Assembly: GCA_934659475.1 (NCBI GenBank)
Contig: CAKUHX010000114.1
Location: 1-5,362 of the forward strand
Source: an uncultured Oscillospiraceae bacterium
GTDB lineage: Bacteria > Bacillota > Clostridia > Oscillospirales > Oscillospiraceae
Direction of reading: 5' to 3'
Length of the DNA stretch: 5,362 nucleotides
In this document: positions 1 to 5,157 of the stretch, piece by piece
Position numbering within the stretch: the first letter of the stretch is position 1
How the letters are laid out: each line of letters opens with the position of its first letter
Notes under the pieces: generated by a model
Databases searched by the model: none
Told to the model about the DNA's origin: nothing
Seen by the model: the letters and a program-made list of their open reading frames with translations, nothing else
Program-made: the position numbers and the translations under genes

Positions 1-840
1 GACGTTCTTGCGGTATTTGACCACCTTGCCCGCCACCTTGACGGCCAGCCGCTGGAGGGACTCCTCCCGCTTGGCACGGTAGCCCTCGGCGTCGATCTGG
101 ATGCGCACCCGCTTGGACTGGCCGTGGTTCACGGCATAGTTGGTCAGCTGCTGGATGGCGTCCAGGGTCTCGCCCCGGCGGCCGATGATGGCCCCCAGGT
201 CGTGGCCGGCCAGGATGACCCGGTAGGCCCCCTCCTCGTTCACATGGACCTGGGGCTCGGCCTGCACGTGCAGGTGCTCCATCAGGCCGGTGAGGAACTG
301 GGTGATGCGCTGGGCCTTCTCGTCGTCCGCGGCGGCCAGGGGCAGGTCCTCCGCCGCCATATGCACGGGGGCGCCGTCCTGCCGGGGACGGGGGGCGGGG
401 CGGTCGCTCCGGCGGTCAGCCCGGGGGGCGCGCTCCTGCCGGGGCCGCTCGGCGCGGGCGGGGCGGGGCTCCTCCTTCTTCGGGGGGGCGGCCATGATGA
501 TCTCGTCGCCGGGCTCCAGCTGGGGGCGCTCCGGCTTGGGGGCCTTCTTCTCCTCGACGATCGCGGGGGCGGCCTTGGGCTGCTCCTTCTTGGCGGGGGC
601 CGGCTCGTCAAAGACGCTGAGCTTGAACTCGTCCTTCATGGGCTGGGGCTCGCCGCCCTCCTCAGACACCTCATAGCTGACGCGCACCTTGGCGGGGTTG
701 CCGCCGAAGCCCAGGAAGCCGGACTTGGCCCGCTCCACCACCTCTACGGACACGTCGTCCCGCTCCAGACCCAGCTGGAACAGGGCGGCGGCGATGGCGT
801 CCTCCTCAGTGCGGCCGGTGGTCTCGATCCACTGTACCAT
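1..840 (-). CDS. jag: RNA-binding protein Jag/KhpB (SpoIIIJ-associated), C-terminus cut by window edge
   Basis: The minus-strand frame is open for 280 codons from ATG at 840-838 to the window edge, with no stop. Residues 1-55 form a Jag_N domain ending in the typical KSGFLGFGGNPAKVRV motif. Residues about 60-165 are a low-complexity linker, Lys/Glu/Pro-rich first and Arg/Pro-rich later. Residues about 172-250 are a KH domain with the GRRG loop at 220-223 (IIGRRGETLDAIQ). An R3H domain starts near GYRAKREES at 253 and is cut after RKNV, so roughly 30 or more residues are missing. The family binds RNA at the membrane or division site and is linked to YidC/SpoIIIJ and cell-wall elongation. The start lies 2 nt after the yidC stop, with AAGGAGG at 851-857 inside the yidC end, so translation is probably coupled. 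The linker makes it longer than B. subtilis Jag (about 208 residues). Family assignment is firm; exact function is inferred. Confidence 0.96.
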   Translation of the reverse strand, partial: MVQWIETTGRTEEDAIAAALFQLGLERDDVSVEVVERAKSGFLGFGGNPAKVRVSYEVSEEGGEPQPMKDEFKLSVFDEPAPAKKEQPKAAPAIVEEKKAPKPERPQLEPGDEIIMAAPPKKEEPRPARAERPRQERAPRADRRSDRPAPRPRQDGAPVHMAAEDLPLAAADDEKAQRITQFLTGLMEHLHVQAEPQVHVNEEGAYRVILAGHDLGAIIGRRGETLDAIQQLTNYAVNHGQSKRVRIQIDAEGYRAKREESLQRLAVKVAGKVVKYRKNV

Positions 841-842
841 GC

Positions 843-2258
843 TCACTCGCCCTCCTTCTCGTCGCTGTCAGGCAGCTCTACTTCCTCCTGCTCTACCTCT
901 ACCTCGACCTCCTCGGTCTGGGCGGGGGCGGCAGTCTCCACGGGAACGGCGTTCTCCTCCGGGGCGGCCAGCACCACGGGCTGGCTCTCCTCGGCGGGGA
1001 CCTCCACGGGGGTCTCGGCGGCGGGCGCCTCAACGGGCTTCTGGGCGGGGGCAGCGGGCTGCTCCTCCCCGTCCTTCCTGCCCTTTTTCTTCTTGCTCCC
1101 GGCGGCGGCCTGGGCGGCCTCCGCCTTGGCGCGGAACAGGTCGTTGGGGTCGGCATAGGGGGTCACCTCGCCGAAGCGGCCGGGGATATAGGCCCGGCCC
1201 CGGGCATAGGTGCGGATGCCCTCCCGGCTGTCGGCCCGGTTCACGCCCTCCTGTCCAGACTCGTCCCCCTTCTTGATGCCCTTCTTCCGGTTGAGCTTCT
1301 CCTCCTCGATGCGGCGGGCGCGCTCAAGGCGGGCCTCCTCCTTGCGGCGCTTCTCCTCCTCCTTGGCCAGGCGGGCGGCCTCCTCGGCGGCGGCGCGGGC
1401 GGCCTCGTAGTCCTTCTTCAGCATCTTGCCGCAGACCACCTCCTGCACCATGGTCATCAGGTACTGGGAGATCCAGTAGACGGACAGGGCGGCGGGCACG
1501 GTGAAGCCGATCCACAGGGACATGAGGGGCATCATCAGCATCATGGTCTTGTTGGTCTGGTCCATCTGGGCGTTCTGGGTCTGGTTATTGATCTTGTTGG
1601 TCTGCATAGAGACCTTCATGGACAGGAAGGACACCAGGGTAGACACCAGCACCAGCAGGAACAGGCCCAGAGTGGCCCAGTGGATGCCCCCCTCCCAGAA
1701 TCTCCAGGTGGGGATGGCGTCCAGGTCCAGGCCCAGGAAGCTGAAGTTCATGGCGAACAGGCCGTCCCCGGCCTCGCCAAGGGCCTGCTTGGCGCTGGCC
1801 AGCACGCTGGGGTCGCCCAGGGCGCGGGCCATGGCGATCTGGGGATAGGCGCCGGTGTTCTCAACGCCGGTGATCTTAGCAACGGTGTCGATCATGTCGG
1901 CGGGCACGCCCATCATCCGCTGGATGGGGTTGCGGATGATGCCGTACAGGGCGATCAGCACCACCATAGGCACCAGGGACCAGGCGCAGCCGCCCATGGG
2001 GTTGACCTTCTCCTGGGCGTAGAGCTTCTGGACCTCCTCCTGATAGCGCTGGGGGTTGGTCTTGCCGTACTGGGCCTGGAGCTTCTGCACCCGGCCGGAG
2101 AGCATGTTCATCTGGATCATGCTCTTCTTCTGCTTCAGGGTCACGGGGAATAGGATCAGCTTGACCACGAAGCCGAACAGGATCAGGGCAACGCCGTAGC
2201 CGGCGAACTGGTAGAAAAAGGTCAGCAGCCAGCTGAAGGGTTTCAGAATAATATCCAC
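843..2258 (-). CDS. yidC: Membrane protein insertase YidC/Oxa1 with long charged C-terminal tail
   Basis: 471 residues. YidC inserts membrane proteins alone or with SecYEG. The core spans about residues 1-280: TM1 at 22-40, a cytoplasmic helical-hairpin loop at 45-88, TM2 at 92-109, TM3 at 195-213, TM4 near 239-252 and TM5 near 254-274. Lys33 in VVKLILFP sits where the family keeps the positive charge of the hydrophilic groove. There is no signal peptide or lipobox, unlike B. subtilis SpoIIIJ. The TM2-TM3 external segment is about 80 residues. After residue 280 comes a charged Ala/Glu/Lys/Arg helix (about 284-330), then a Pro/Ala/Glu/Val-rich, strongly acidic tail to 471. B. subtilis SpoIIIJ is about 260 residues, so the tail adds nearly 200. 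The start is GTG, chosen because GGAGGA lies 6 nt upstream and the core begins at once. It lies 36 nt after yidD and 2 nt before jag, in one operon. Confidence 0.97.
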   Translation of the reverse strand: MDIILKPFSWLLTFFYQFAGYGVALILFGFVVKLILFPVTLKQKKSMIQMNMLSGRVQKLQAQYGKTNPQRYQEEVQKLYAQEKVNPMGGCAWSLVPMVVLIALYGIIRNPIQRMMGVPADMIDTVAKITGVENTGAYPQIAMARALGDPSVLASAKQALGEAGDGLFAMNFSFLGLDLDAIPTWRFWEGGIHWATLGLFLLVLVSTLVSFLSMKVSMQTNKINNQTQNAQMDQTNKTMMLMMPLMSLWIGFTVPAALSVYWISQYLMTMVQEVVCGKMLKKDYEAARAAAEEAARLAKEEEKRRKEEARLERARRIEEEKLNRKKGIKKGDESGQEGVNRADSREGIRTYARGRAYIPGRFGEVTPYADPNDLFRAKAEAAQAAAGSKKKKGRKDGEEQPAAPAQKPVEAPAAETPVEVPAEESQPVVLAAPEENAVPVETAAPAQTEEVEVEVEQEEVELPDSDEKEGE

Positions 2259-2264
2259 GATAGT

Positions 2265-2270
2265 TCCTCC
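2265..2270 (-). promoter_or_regulatory. Ribosome binding site fixing the GTG start of yidC
   Basis: The minus strand reads GGAGGA, then six bases (ACTATC), then GTG at 2258-2256. No ATG at a suitable spacing competes, so the GTG codon is very likely the real start. Confidence 0.85.
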
Positions 2271-2294
2271 GCAAGTTCAGAATGGGGCGGGAGA

Positions 2295-2513
2295 CTACGG
2301 CACGGGGTCGTACTCGATGGTCTCCTGCCGGTGAAAGGGCTGGCACCGGAGAAATCTGCGCAGGGCCAGCCAGCCCCCCTTCCACGCGCCGTATTTTTCC
2401 ACCGCCTCCAGCGCGTACTGGGAGCAGGTGGGGATAAAGCGGCAGCAGGGGGGACGCAGGGGAGAGATGGCGCGGCGGTAAAACCGGATCAGGGCCAGCA
2501 GCAGGGCTTTCAT
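2295..2513 (-). CDS. yidD: Membrane protein insertion efficiency factor YidD
   Basis: 72 residues, the usual size of this small family. The N-terminus (residues 1-18) is an amphipathic helix with RFYRRAISP, a membrane-surface helix in family members. The family core is [20 protein letters not shown] at about residues 23-42, with its paired cysteines, followed by [10 protein letters not shown] and the terminal DPVP. YidD assists YidC-dependent insertion at the inner face of the membrane; its mechanism is poorly known. The segment before DPVP reads HRQETIEY, where many relatives have a short Pro-Gly-Gly-aromatic turn, so this end is slightly longer and more polar than usual. The ATG overlaps the rnpA stop as ATGA, with GGAGGAGG just upstream, so translation is likely coupled to rnpA. 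yidC follows after 36 nt. Confidence 0.97.
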   Translation of the reverse strand: MKALLLALIRFYRRAISPLRPPCCRFIPTCSQYALEAVEKYGAWKGGWLALRRFLRCQPFHRQETIEYDPVP

Positions 2514-2863
2514 GGCTCCTCCTCCCGGGGGAGGGTGAGCTCCAGCTTTTTCATCAGGCGCAGGAAGCTGCTCTCCAGGTCGCTGTAGCGGGCGAATATG
2601 GCCCGCGTGCGGGCCACCATGACGATGTCATAGCCGGGACGAAGCTTGCTCTCGTTGGTGCGGTACAGTTCCCGCATCCGGCGGCGCACCCGGTTGCGCT
2701 TGACCGCGTTGCCCAGCTTTACCCCCGTGGTCAGGCCCAGGCGGCTGTAAGGCCGGCCGGTCCTTCGGCAGTAGACGGCAAAGTAGGGCGAGGCGGCGTT
2801 TCTGCCCTTGCTGTACAGCCGGCGGAATTCATGATTCTGCTTGAGTGCAACGGTGTGCTTCAT
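2510..2863 (-). CDS. rnpA: Ribonuclease P protein component
   Basis: 117 residues, normal for RnpA. It is the basic protein subunit that binds the catalytic RNase P RNA and the 5' leader of pre-tRNA. The signature RNR region is [17 protein letters not shown] at residues 52-68. Upstream are the usual start ([13 protein letters not shown]) and the YFAVYCRR beta strand; the later [12 protein letters not shown] strand is also typical. The start ATG at 2863-2861 has GGAGGA at 2874-2869, 5 nt upstream. The TGA stop overlaps the yidD ATG. It sits 153 nt downstream of rpmH, the common rpmH-rnpA pairing. That spacer is structured and no clear promoter is visible in it, so expression probably depends on rpmH read-through. 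Confidence 0.98.
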   Translation of the reverse strand: MKHTVALKQNHEFRRLYSKGRNAASPYFAVYCRRTGRPYSRLGLTTGVKLGNAVKRNRVRRRMRELYRTNESKLRPGYDIVMVARTRAIFARYSDLESSFLRLMKKLELTLPREEEP

Positions 2864-2882
2864 GAGTTTCCTCCGTCCTGCG

Positions 2883-2954
2883 CACGCAGCGGGGAATACC
2901 CCATATGCACTTTATGGGGCGGGGGATCTCTCCCACGCCCCTGTGTGCTGCGTG
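2883..2954 (-). promoter_or_regulatory. Structured leader upstream of rnpA with competing hairpins
   Basis: An 8-bp outer stem pairs 2947-2954 with 2883-2890 and encloses GC-rich helices. One is a 7-bp stem, 2899-2905 with 2913-2919. Another is 6 bp, 2916-2921 with 2936-2941, extended inward. A third is a 4-bp stem, 2891-2894 with 2899-2902. The C run at 2899-2902 can pair with either G run, and the G run at 2916-2919 can pair with either C run, so the inner helices compete. The element ends just before the rnpA ribosome binding site. It has no tRNA T-loop motif and matches no riboswitch I know. The function is unknown. Confidence 0.45.
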
Positions 2955-3002
2955 TTATTTAAACTGTGTCCTCGTATGATCCGCTCCGGTAAGACCGGCG
3001 CC

Positions 3003-3028
3003 CTGACTTAGCTGGATCAGTAAGTCAG
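3003..3028 (-). promoter_or_regulatory. Hairpin at the 3' end of rpmH with the stop codon at its tip
   Basis: CTGACTTA at 3003-3010 pairs perfectly with TAAGTCAG at 3021-3028. Inside it CTG (3012-3014) pairs with CAG (3018-3020), giving 11 pairs, one bulged base and a 3-nt loop. The rpmH stop (3019-3017) lies at the tip. A second small stem (CCGGT/ACCGG, 2986-2998) follows. No T-run follows on the minus strand, so it is not a standard intrinsic terminator. It could mark an RNA processing, stability or attenuation point that sets L34 above RnpA; this is inferred. Confidence 0.45.
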
Positions 3029-3151
3029 TTTCGCGCGGCCCTTGGCGCGGCGGCGGGCCAGCACCTTGCGGCCGTTGCGGGTGGCCATACGCTTGCGGAA
3101 GCCGTGCTCCTTGGAACGCTGGCGCTTCTTGGGCTGATAGGTACGAAGCAT
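3017..3151 (-). CDS. rpmH: 50S ribosomal protein L34
   Basis: 44 residues, the standard bacterial L34 length, and extremely basic. The sequence begins [18 protein letters not shown] and continues with [17 protein letters not shown], ending KLTY; these are the family hallmarks (TYQPKKR, HGFR, RNGRKVL, RRRAKGR). Most relatives start MKRT or MKRTF, so Leu at position 2 is a mild variant. L34 is a late-assembling protein of the 50S subunit. The start has a very strong ribosome binding site, AGGAGGTG at 3165-3158, 6 nt upstream of ATG. A promoter with consensus boxes lies about 120 nt upstream, making this the first gene of the rpmH-rnpA-yidD-yidC-jag operon. Confidence 0.99.
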   Translation of the reverse strand: MLRTYQPKKRQRSKEHGFRKRMATRNGRKVLARRRAKGRAKLTY

Positions 3152-3272
3152 GGGGGACACCTCCTCAAATCTGAATGAAGCCGGCTTTTACCCGGCCCAA
3201 CAACAGCCGTTGCCGGCTGCGGTCTGTGGTTCCGTTCCCAAAAGGGCGCAAAAACACCCCGTGGGAATAGCG
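3152..3272 (-). promoter_or_regulatory. Structured 5' leader of rpmH
   Basis: From the predicted transcription start near 3272 to the ATG is about 120 nt. Three hairpins can be read in the minus-strand RNA. The first is a nested stem at 3235-3267 (TTCCC/GGGAA outside, GGGTG/CGCCC inside). The second is at 3204-3219, a 6-bp stem CAGCCG/CGGCTG closed by a GCAA tetraloop of the GNRA class. The third is at 3180-3196 (GCCGG/CCGGC). The GCCGG blocks of the second and third can also pair with each other, giving an alternative fold. The ribosome binding site itself looks unpaired. It might be an autoregulatory ribosomal-protein leader, but I recognise no described L34 leader family. Confidence 0.45.
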
Positions 3273-3278
3273 GATATC

Positions 3279-3308
3279 ATTATAGACGATTGTTCCGCAC
3301 TATGTCAA
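3279..3308 (-). promoter_or_regulatory. Consensus sigma-A promoter of the rpmH operon
   Basis: Read on the minus strand, TTGACA (3308-3303) and TATAAT (3284-3279) both match the consensus in full, with an 18-bp spacer. Just upstream lies the A/T palindrome CAAAATTTTG (3310-3319), which could act as an UP-like element. The start point is expected near 3272. The strength fits a ribosomal protein operon. Confidence 0.9.
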
Positions 3309-3407
3309 CCAAAATTTTGCCCGAAAAGGGGGATTTTTTGTCTGTCACAACATCTTGTGGGCGGTTTTTCCCGGATACACCACCGGAGGCCGGGGAAAGG
3401 TGTACGC

Positions 3408-3648
3408 GGCAAGGGAGTTGCCCTTGCCCTGCGGAATGTTCTACCCACCGTGTGTAGAGCGCGACGACCCGGCGCGCCTCGTCCTCACAAGCTCCGCATT
3501 ACTCGCCACGGCATAAATGCCATGGCTCGCTCGCTCCGCTGCTCGTCCTCTCCCCAACAAAGCCTTCGGCTTTGCCGGGGACCCCATATTCGGCGGTGCC
3601 AGCCCCCTTTCACAAGGGGGCCTTGGCGCGGGCGGCCAAAGGCCGCCC
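3408..3648. repeat. Stack of palindromes, likely intergenic repeat cluster
   Basis: Six inverted repeats lie within 241 bp. They are 3408-3428 (8-bp arms, 5-nt loop), 3440-3458 (interrupted 19-bp palindrome TCTAC...GTAGA), 3505-3526 (10 paired positions, one of them G-U on the minus strand), 3552-3580 (CAAAGCC/GGCTTTG inside CCCC/GGGG), 3602-3621 (GCCCCCTT/AAGGGGGC) and 3630-3648 (GGGCGGCC/GGCCGCCC). Short direct repeats such as CTCGTCCTC also recur (around 3478 and 3542). From memory, similar GC-rich palindromic blocks are scattered between genes of Oscillospiraceae and are often mistranslated as small hypothetical proteins; this was not checked. No transposase or clear target duplication is seen. 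Confidence 0.55.
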
Positions 3649-3720
3649 CTACGGCGTGTATCGTTCGTAATACCCGTAAGGGCCGCCCTCTGACAAAAGC
3701 CGGCGTTTTCCCCCATACAT

Positions 3721-3780
3721 TTATAAATAAAAATACCCGTGAAAACCTTGCTATAAGGGCAAAAATTTGGTATAATAAAT
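3721..3780. other. A+T-rich segment, possible DNA unwinding element overlapping the dnaA promoter
   Basis: Only 15 of 60 bases are G or C, in a window otherwise rich in GC. It holds the -35 and -10 boxes of dnaA, and its low stability would also suit strand opening. No clear DnaA-trio repeat is visible, so the unwinding role is inferred from composition and position. Confidence 0.35.
3748..3776 (+). promoter_or_regulatory. dnaA promoter with extended -10
   Basis: TTGCTA at 3748-3753 (4 of 6 consensus) and TATAAT at 3771-3776 (6 of 6) are separated by 17 bp. TGG directly before the -10 box gives an extended -10 (TGn), which compensates for the weaker -35. Transcription should start near 3783, leaving a leader of about 60 nt before dnaA. 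Confidence 0.85.
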
Positions 3781-3791
3781 CAGTTGCAGAT

Positions 3792-3815
3792 GGGCGCTTT
3801 TCCCCCTGTGCGCCC
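3792..3815 (+). promoter_or_regulatory. Hairpin in the dnaA leader
   Basis: GGGCGC (3792-3797) pairs with GCGCCC (3810-3815) across a 12-nt pyrimidine-rich loop. It lies between the predicted start point and the ribosome binding site and leaves the latter exposed. No T-run follows, so it is not a terminator. It may stabilise or tune the dnaA transcript. Confidence 0.35.
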
Positions 3816-3829
3816 CGATCTTTCCCATG

Positions 3830-3836
3830 AAGGAGG
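3830..3836 (+). promoter_or_regulatory. Ribosome binding site fixing the dnaA start
   Basis: AAGGAGG lies 7 nt before ATG at 3844. An in-frame TTG at 3784 would add 20 residues unlike DnaA, coincides with the predicted transcription start and has no ribosome binding site, so the ATG at 3844 is preferred. Confidence 0.9.
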
Positions 3837-3843
3837 CCCCGGA

Positions 3844-5157
3844 ATGAATCCTGCCGCCGACGTCTGGTCCAAGGTCCTGGAGCTGATGCAGCCCGAGATG
3901 ACCAGTACCACCATCAAGACCTGGTTTGACGACGCCACCGCCGTGGCGCTGGAGGAGACCCGGTTCGTCCTATACAGCCCCTCCCGCTGGAAGCGGGACA
4001 TCATCGCCTCCCGTTACGCCCCCCGGATCCAGGCCGCCCTGAAGGAGCTGTTCTCCTCCGACCTGGAGGTGGTGGTGCTCACCGAGGACCAGCTGGCCAG
4101 CTACACCAAGCCCAAGCCGGAGAGCTTTGCGGTCACCGATAAATACACCTTTGACAACTTCGTGGTCGGCCCCTCCAACAAATATGCCTACAACGCCGCC
4201 CTGGCGGTGGCCGAGGGCAACGGAGAGAACTACAACCCCCTGTTCATCTACGGACAGCCCGGCCTGGGCAAGACCCACCTGCTGTACGCCATCGCCCACA
4301 AGGTGCGTCAGCTCCATCCGGAGCACAACATCCAGTATCTGAAGAGCGAGGACTTCGTCAACGAGCTGATCGGCTATCTCCGCCGGGGGGCCGACATGCA
4401 GCAGTTCCGGGACAAGTACCGCACTGCCGACCTGTTCCTGATGGACGACGTGCAGTTCATTGCCGGCAAGGACTCCAGCGAGGAGGAGCTGTTCCACACC
4501 TTCAACACCCTGTACGAGCAGGGCAAGCCCATCGTGTTCACCTCCGACCGGCCGCCCACGGAGATGCTGCGGCTGGAGCAGCGCCTGCGGGACCGGTTCC
4601 GCCGGGGCCTGACCTGCGACGTGCAGCCCCCGGACTATGAGACCCGGGTGGCCATCATCAAAAACAAGTCCATCCGCATGGGGGTGGAGCTGCCCGCCCC
4701 GGTGTTGGAGTACATCGCAGAGAACATCACCTCCAGCGTGCGGCAGATCGAGGGCACGGTGAATAAGCTGCTGGCCTATCAGGACCTGATGGGGGACGCG
4801 GTGAACAAGGACACGGTGCTGCGGGCGGTGAAGGACATGCTCAACGACAAGACCGACATCCTGCCCACCGCCGGGGTCATCATTGAAGAGGTCTGCAAGT
4901 TCTTCAATCTGGAGCCCGATGTCCTCCGGGGCCAGACCCGCACCAAGGATGTGGTCTACGCCCGGCAGATCGCCATGTACCAGATCCGGCAGATGACCAA
5001 CCTGTCCCTGAAGGAGATCGGCCGGGAGTTTGACGGCCGGGACCACACCACTGTCATGCACTCCGCCGAGCGCATCGAGACCATGCTCAAGACCGACCGG
5101 GAGCTGAAGGAGATCATCAAGGACATCACCTCCAACGTGAACAACCGGTACGATTGA
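3844..5157 (+). CDS. dnaA: Chromosomal replication initiator protein DnaA
   Basis: 437 residues, slightly shorter than B. subtilis (446) and E. coli (467) DnaA. Domain I (about 1-80) starts MNPAADVWSKVLELM and holds the TWFDD region. Domain II is a very short linker near 85-98. Domain III, the AAA+ ATPase, begins at YTFDNFVVG (101): Walker A GQPGLGKTH at 137-145, Walker B LFLMDD at 197-202, sensor 1 around TSDRPP at 233-238, the arginine finger in RLRDRF (Arg251) and sensor 2 Arg300 in VRQIEG. Domain IV carries the DNA-binding signature GRDHTTVMHS at 398-407. All key residues are present. ATP-bound DnaA oligomerises on oriC, opens the duplex and loads the helicase. It is transcribed away from rpmH from its own promoter. 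dnaN usually follows but does not begin within the 205 bp left. Confidence 0.99.
   Translation: MNPAADVWSKVLELMQPEMTSTTIKTWFDDATAVALEETRFVLYSPSRWKRDIIASRYAPRIQAALKELFSSDLEVVVLTEDQLASYTKPKPESFAVTDKYTFDNFVVGPSNKYAYNAALAVAEGNGENYNPLFIYGQPGLGKTHLLYAIAHKVRQLHPEHNIQYLKSEDFVNELIGYLRRGADMQQFRDKYRTADLFLMDDVQFIAGKDSSEEELFHTFNTLYEQGKPIVFTSDRPPTEMLRLEQRLRDRFRRGLTCDVQPPDYETRVAIIKNKSIRMGVELPAPVLEYIAENITSSVRQIEGTVNKLLAYQDLMGDAVNKDTVLRAVKDMLNDKTDILPTAGVIIEEVCKFFNLEPDVLRGQTRTKDVVYARQIAMYQIRQMTNLSLKEIGREFDGRDHTTVMHSAERIETMLKTDRELKEIIKDITSNVNNRYD

Larger units (their letters stand above)
3309..3843. other. Candidate oriC-proximal region between rpmH and dnaA
   Basis: This gap between the divergent rpmH and dnaA promoters is where many Firmicutes carry part of oriC. 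It contains a CACAA/TTGTG inverted repeat (3346-3359), the stacked palindromes of 3408-3648, a 60-bp segment at 3721-3780 with only 15 G or C bases, and the dnaA promoter. Reading both strands by eye, I found no TTATNCACA match; the nearest sites match only about 6 of 9 positions (the TGTGTAGAG and TGTGGTTCC regions). Origin function therefore rests on synteny and the A+T-rich patch, not on boxes. No convincing gene lies here. Confidence 0.4.

Noticed and set aside
124..1158. Long plus-strand open frame opposite jag and the end of yidC
   Set aside because: Its Gly/Leu/Ser low-complexity sequence is what a GC-rich antisense frame gives. The opposite strand encodes clear Jag and YidC domains.
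2883..2954. Possible tRNA (72 nt closed by an 8-bp stem)
   Set aside because: There is no GGTTCRA-type T-loop, no proper anticodon arm and no CCA-like end. The inner helices do not form a cloverleaf.
3441..3716. 91-codon minus-strand open frame in the rpmH-dnaA gap
   Set aside because: It runs through the stacked palindromes. Its sequence (for example NMGSPAKPKALLG) looks like translated repeat DNA, as often mispredicted in gut clostridia.
3150..3830. 226-codon plus-strand open frame across the gap
   Set aside because: It covers the rpmH leader, both promoters and the repeats. The composition is not protein-like and it runs antisense to the strong rpmH ribosome binding site.
3784..3843. Upstream TTG start that would lengthen DnaA by 20 residues
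   Set aside because: It coincides with the predicted transcription start, lacks a ribosome binding site and adds residues unlike DnaA. The ATG at 3844 has AAGGAGG at 7 nt.
3827..3847. Six-codon reading frame (ATG to TGA) ending in an ATGA overlap with the dnaA start
   Set aside because: Its ATG sits directly before the dnaA ribosome binding site and has none of its own; the overlap is likely chance.
3970..5061. 363-codon minus-strand open frame opposite dnaA
   Set aside because: It is a shadow of dnaA, which has every AAA+ and DNA-binding motif. The antisense product is His/Val/Gly/Leu-rich with no domain and no ribosome binding site that I can see.
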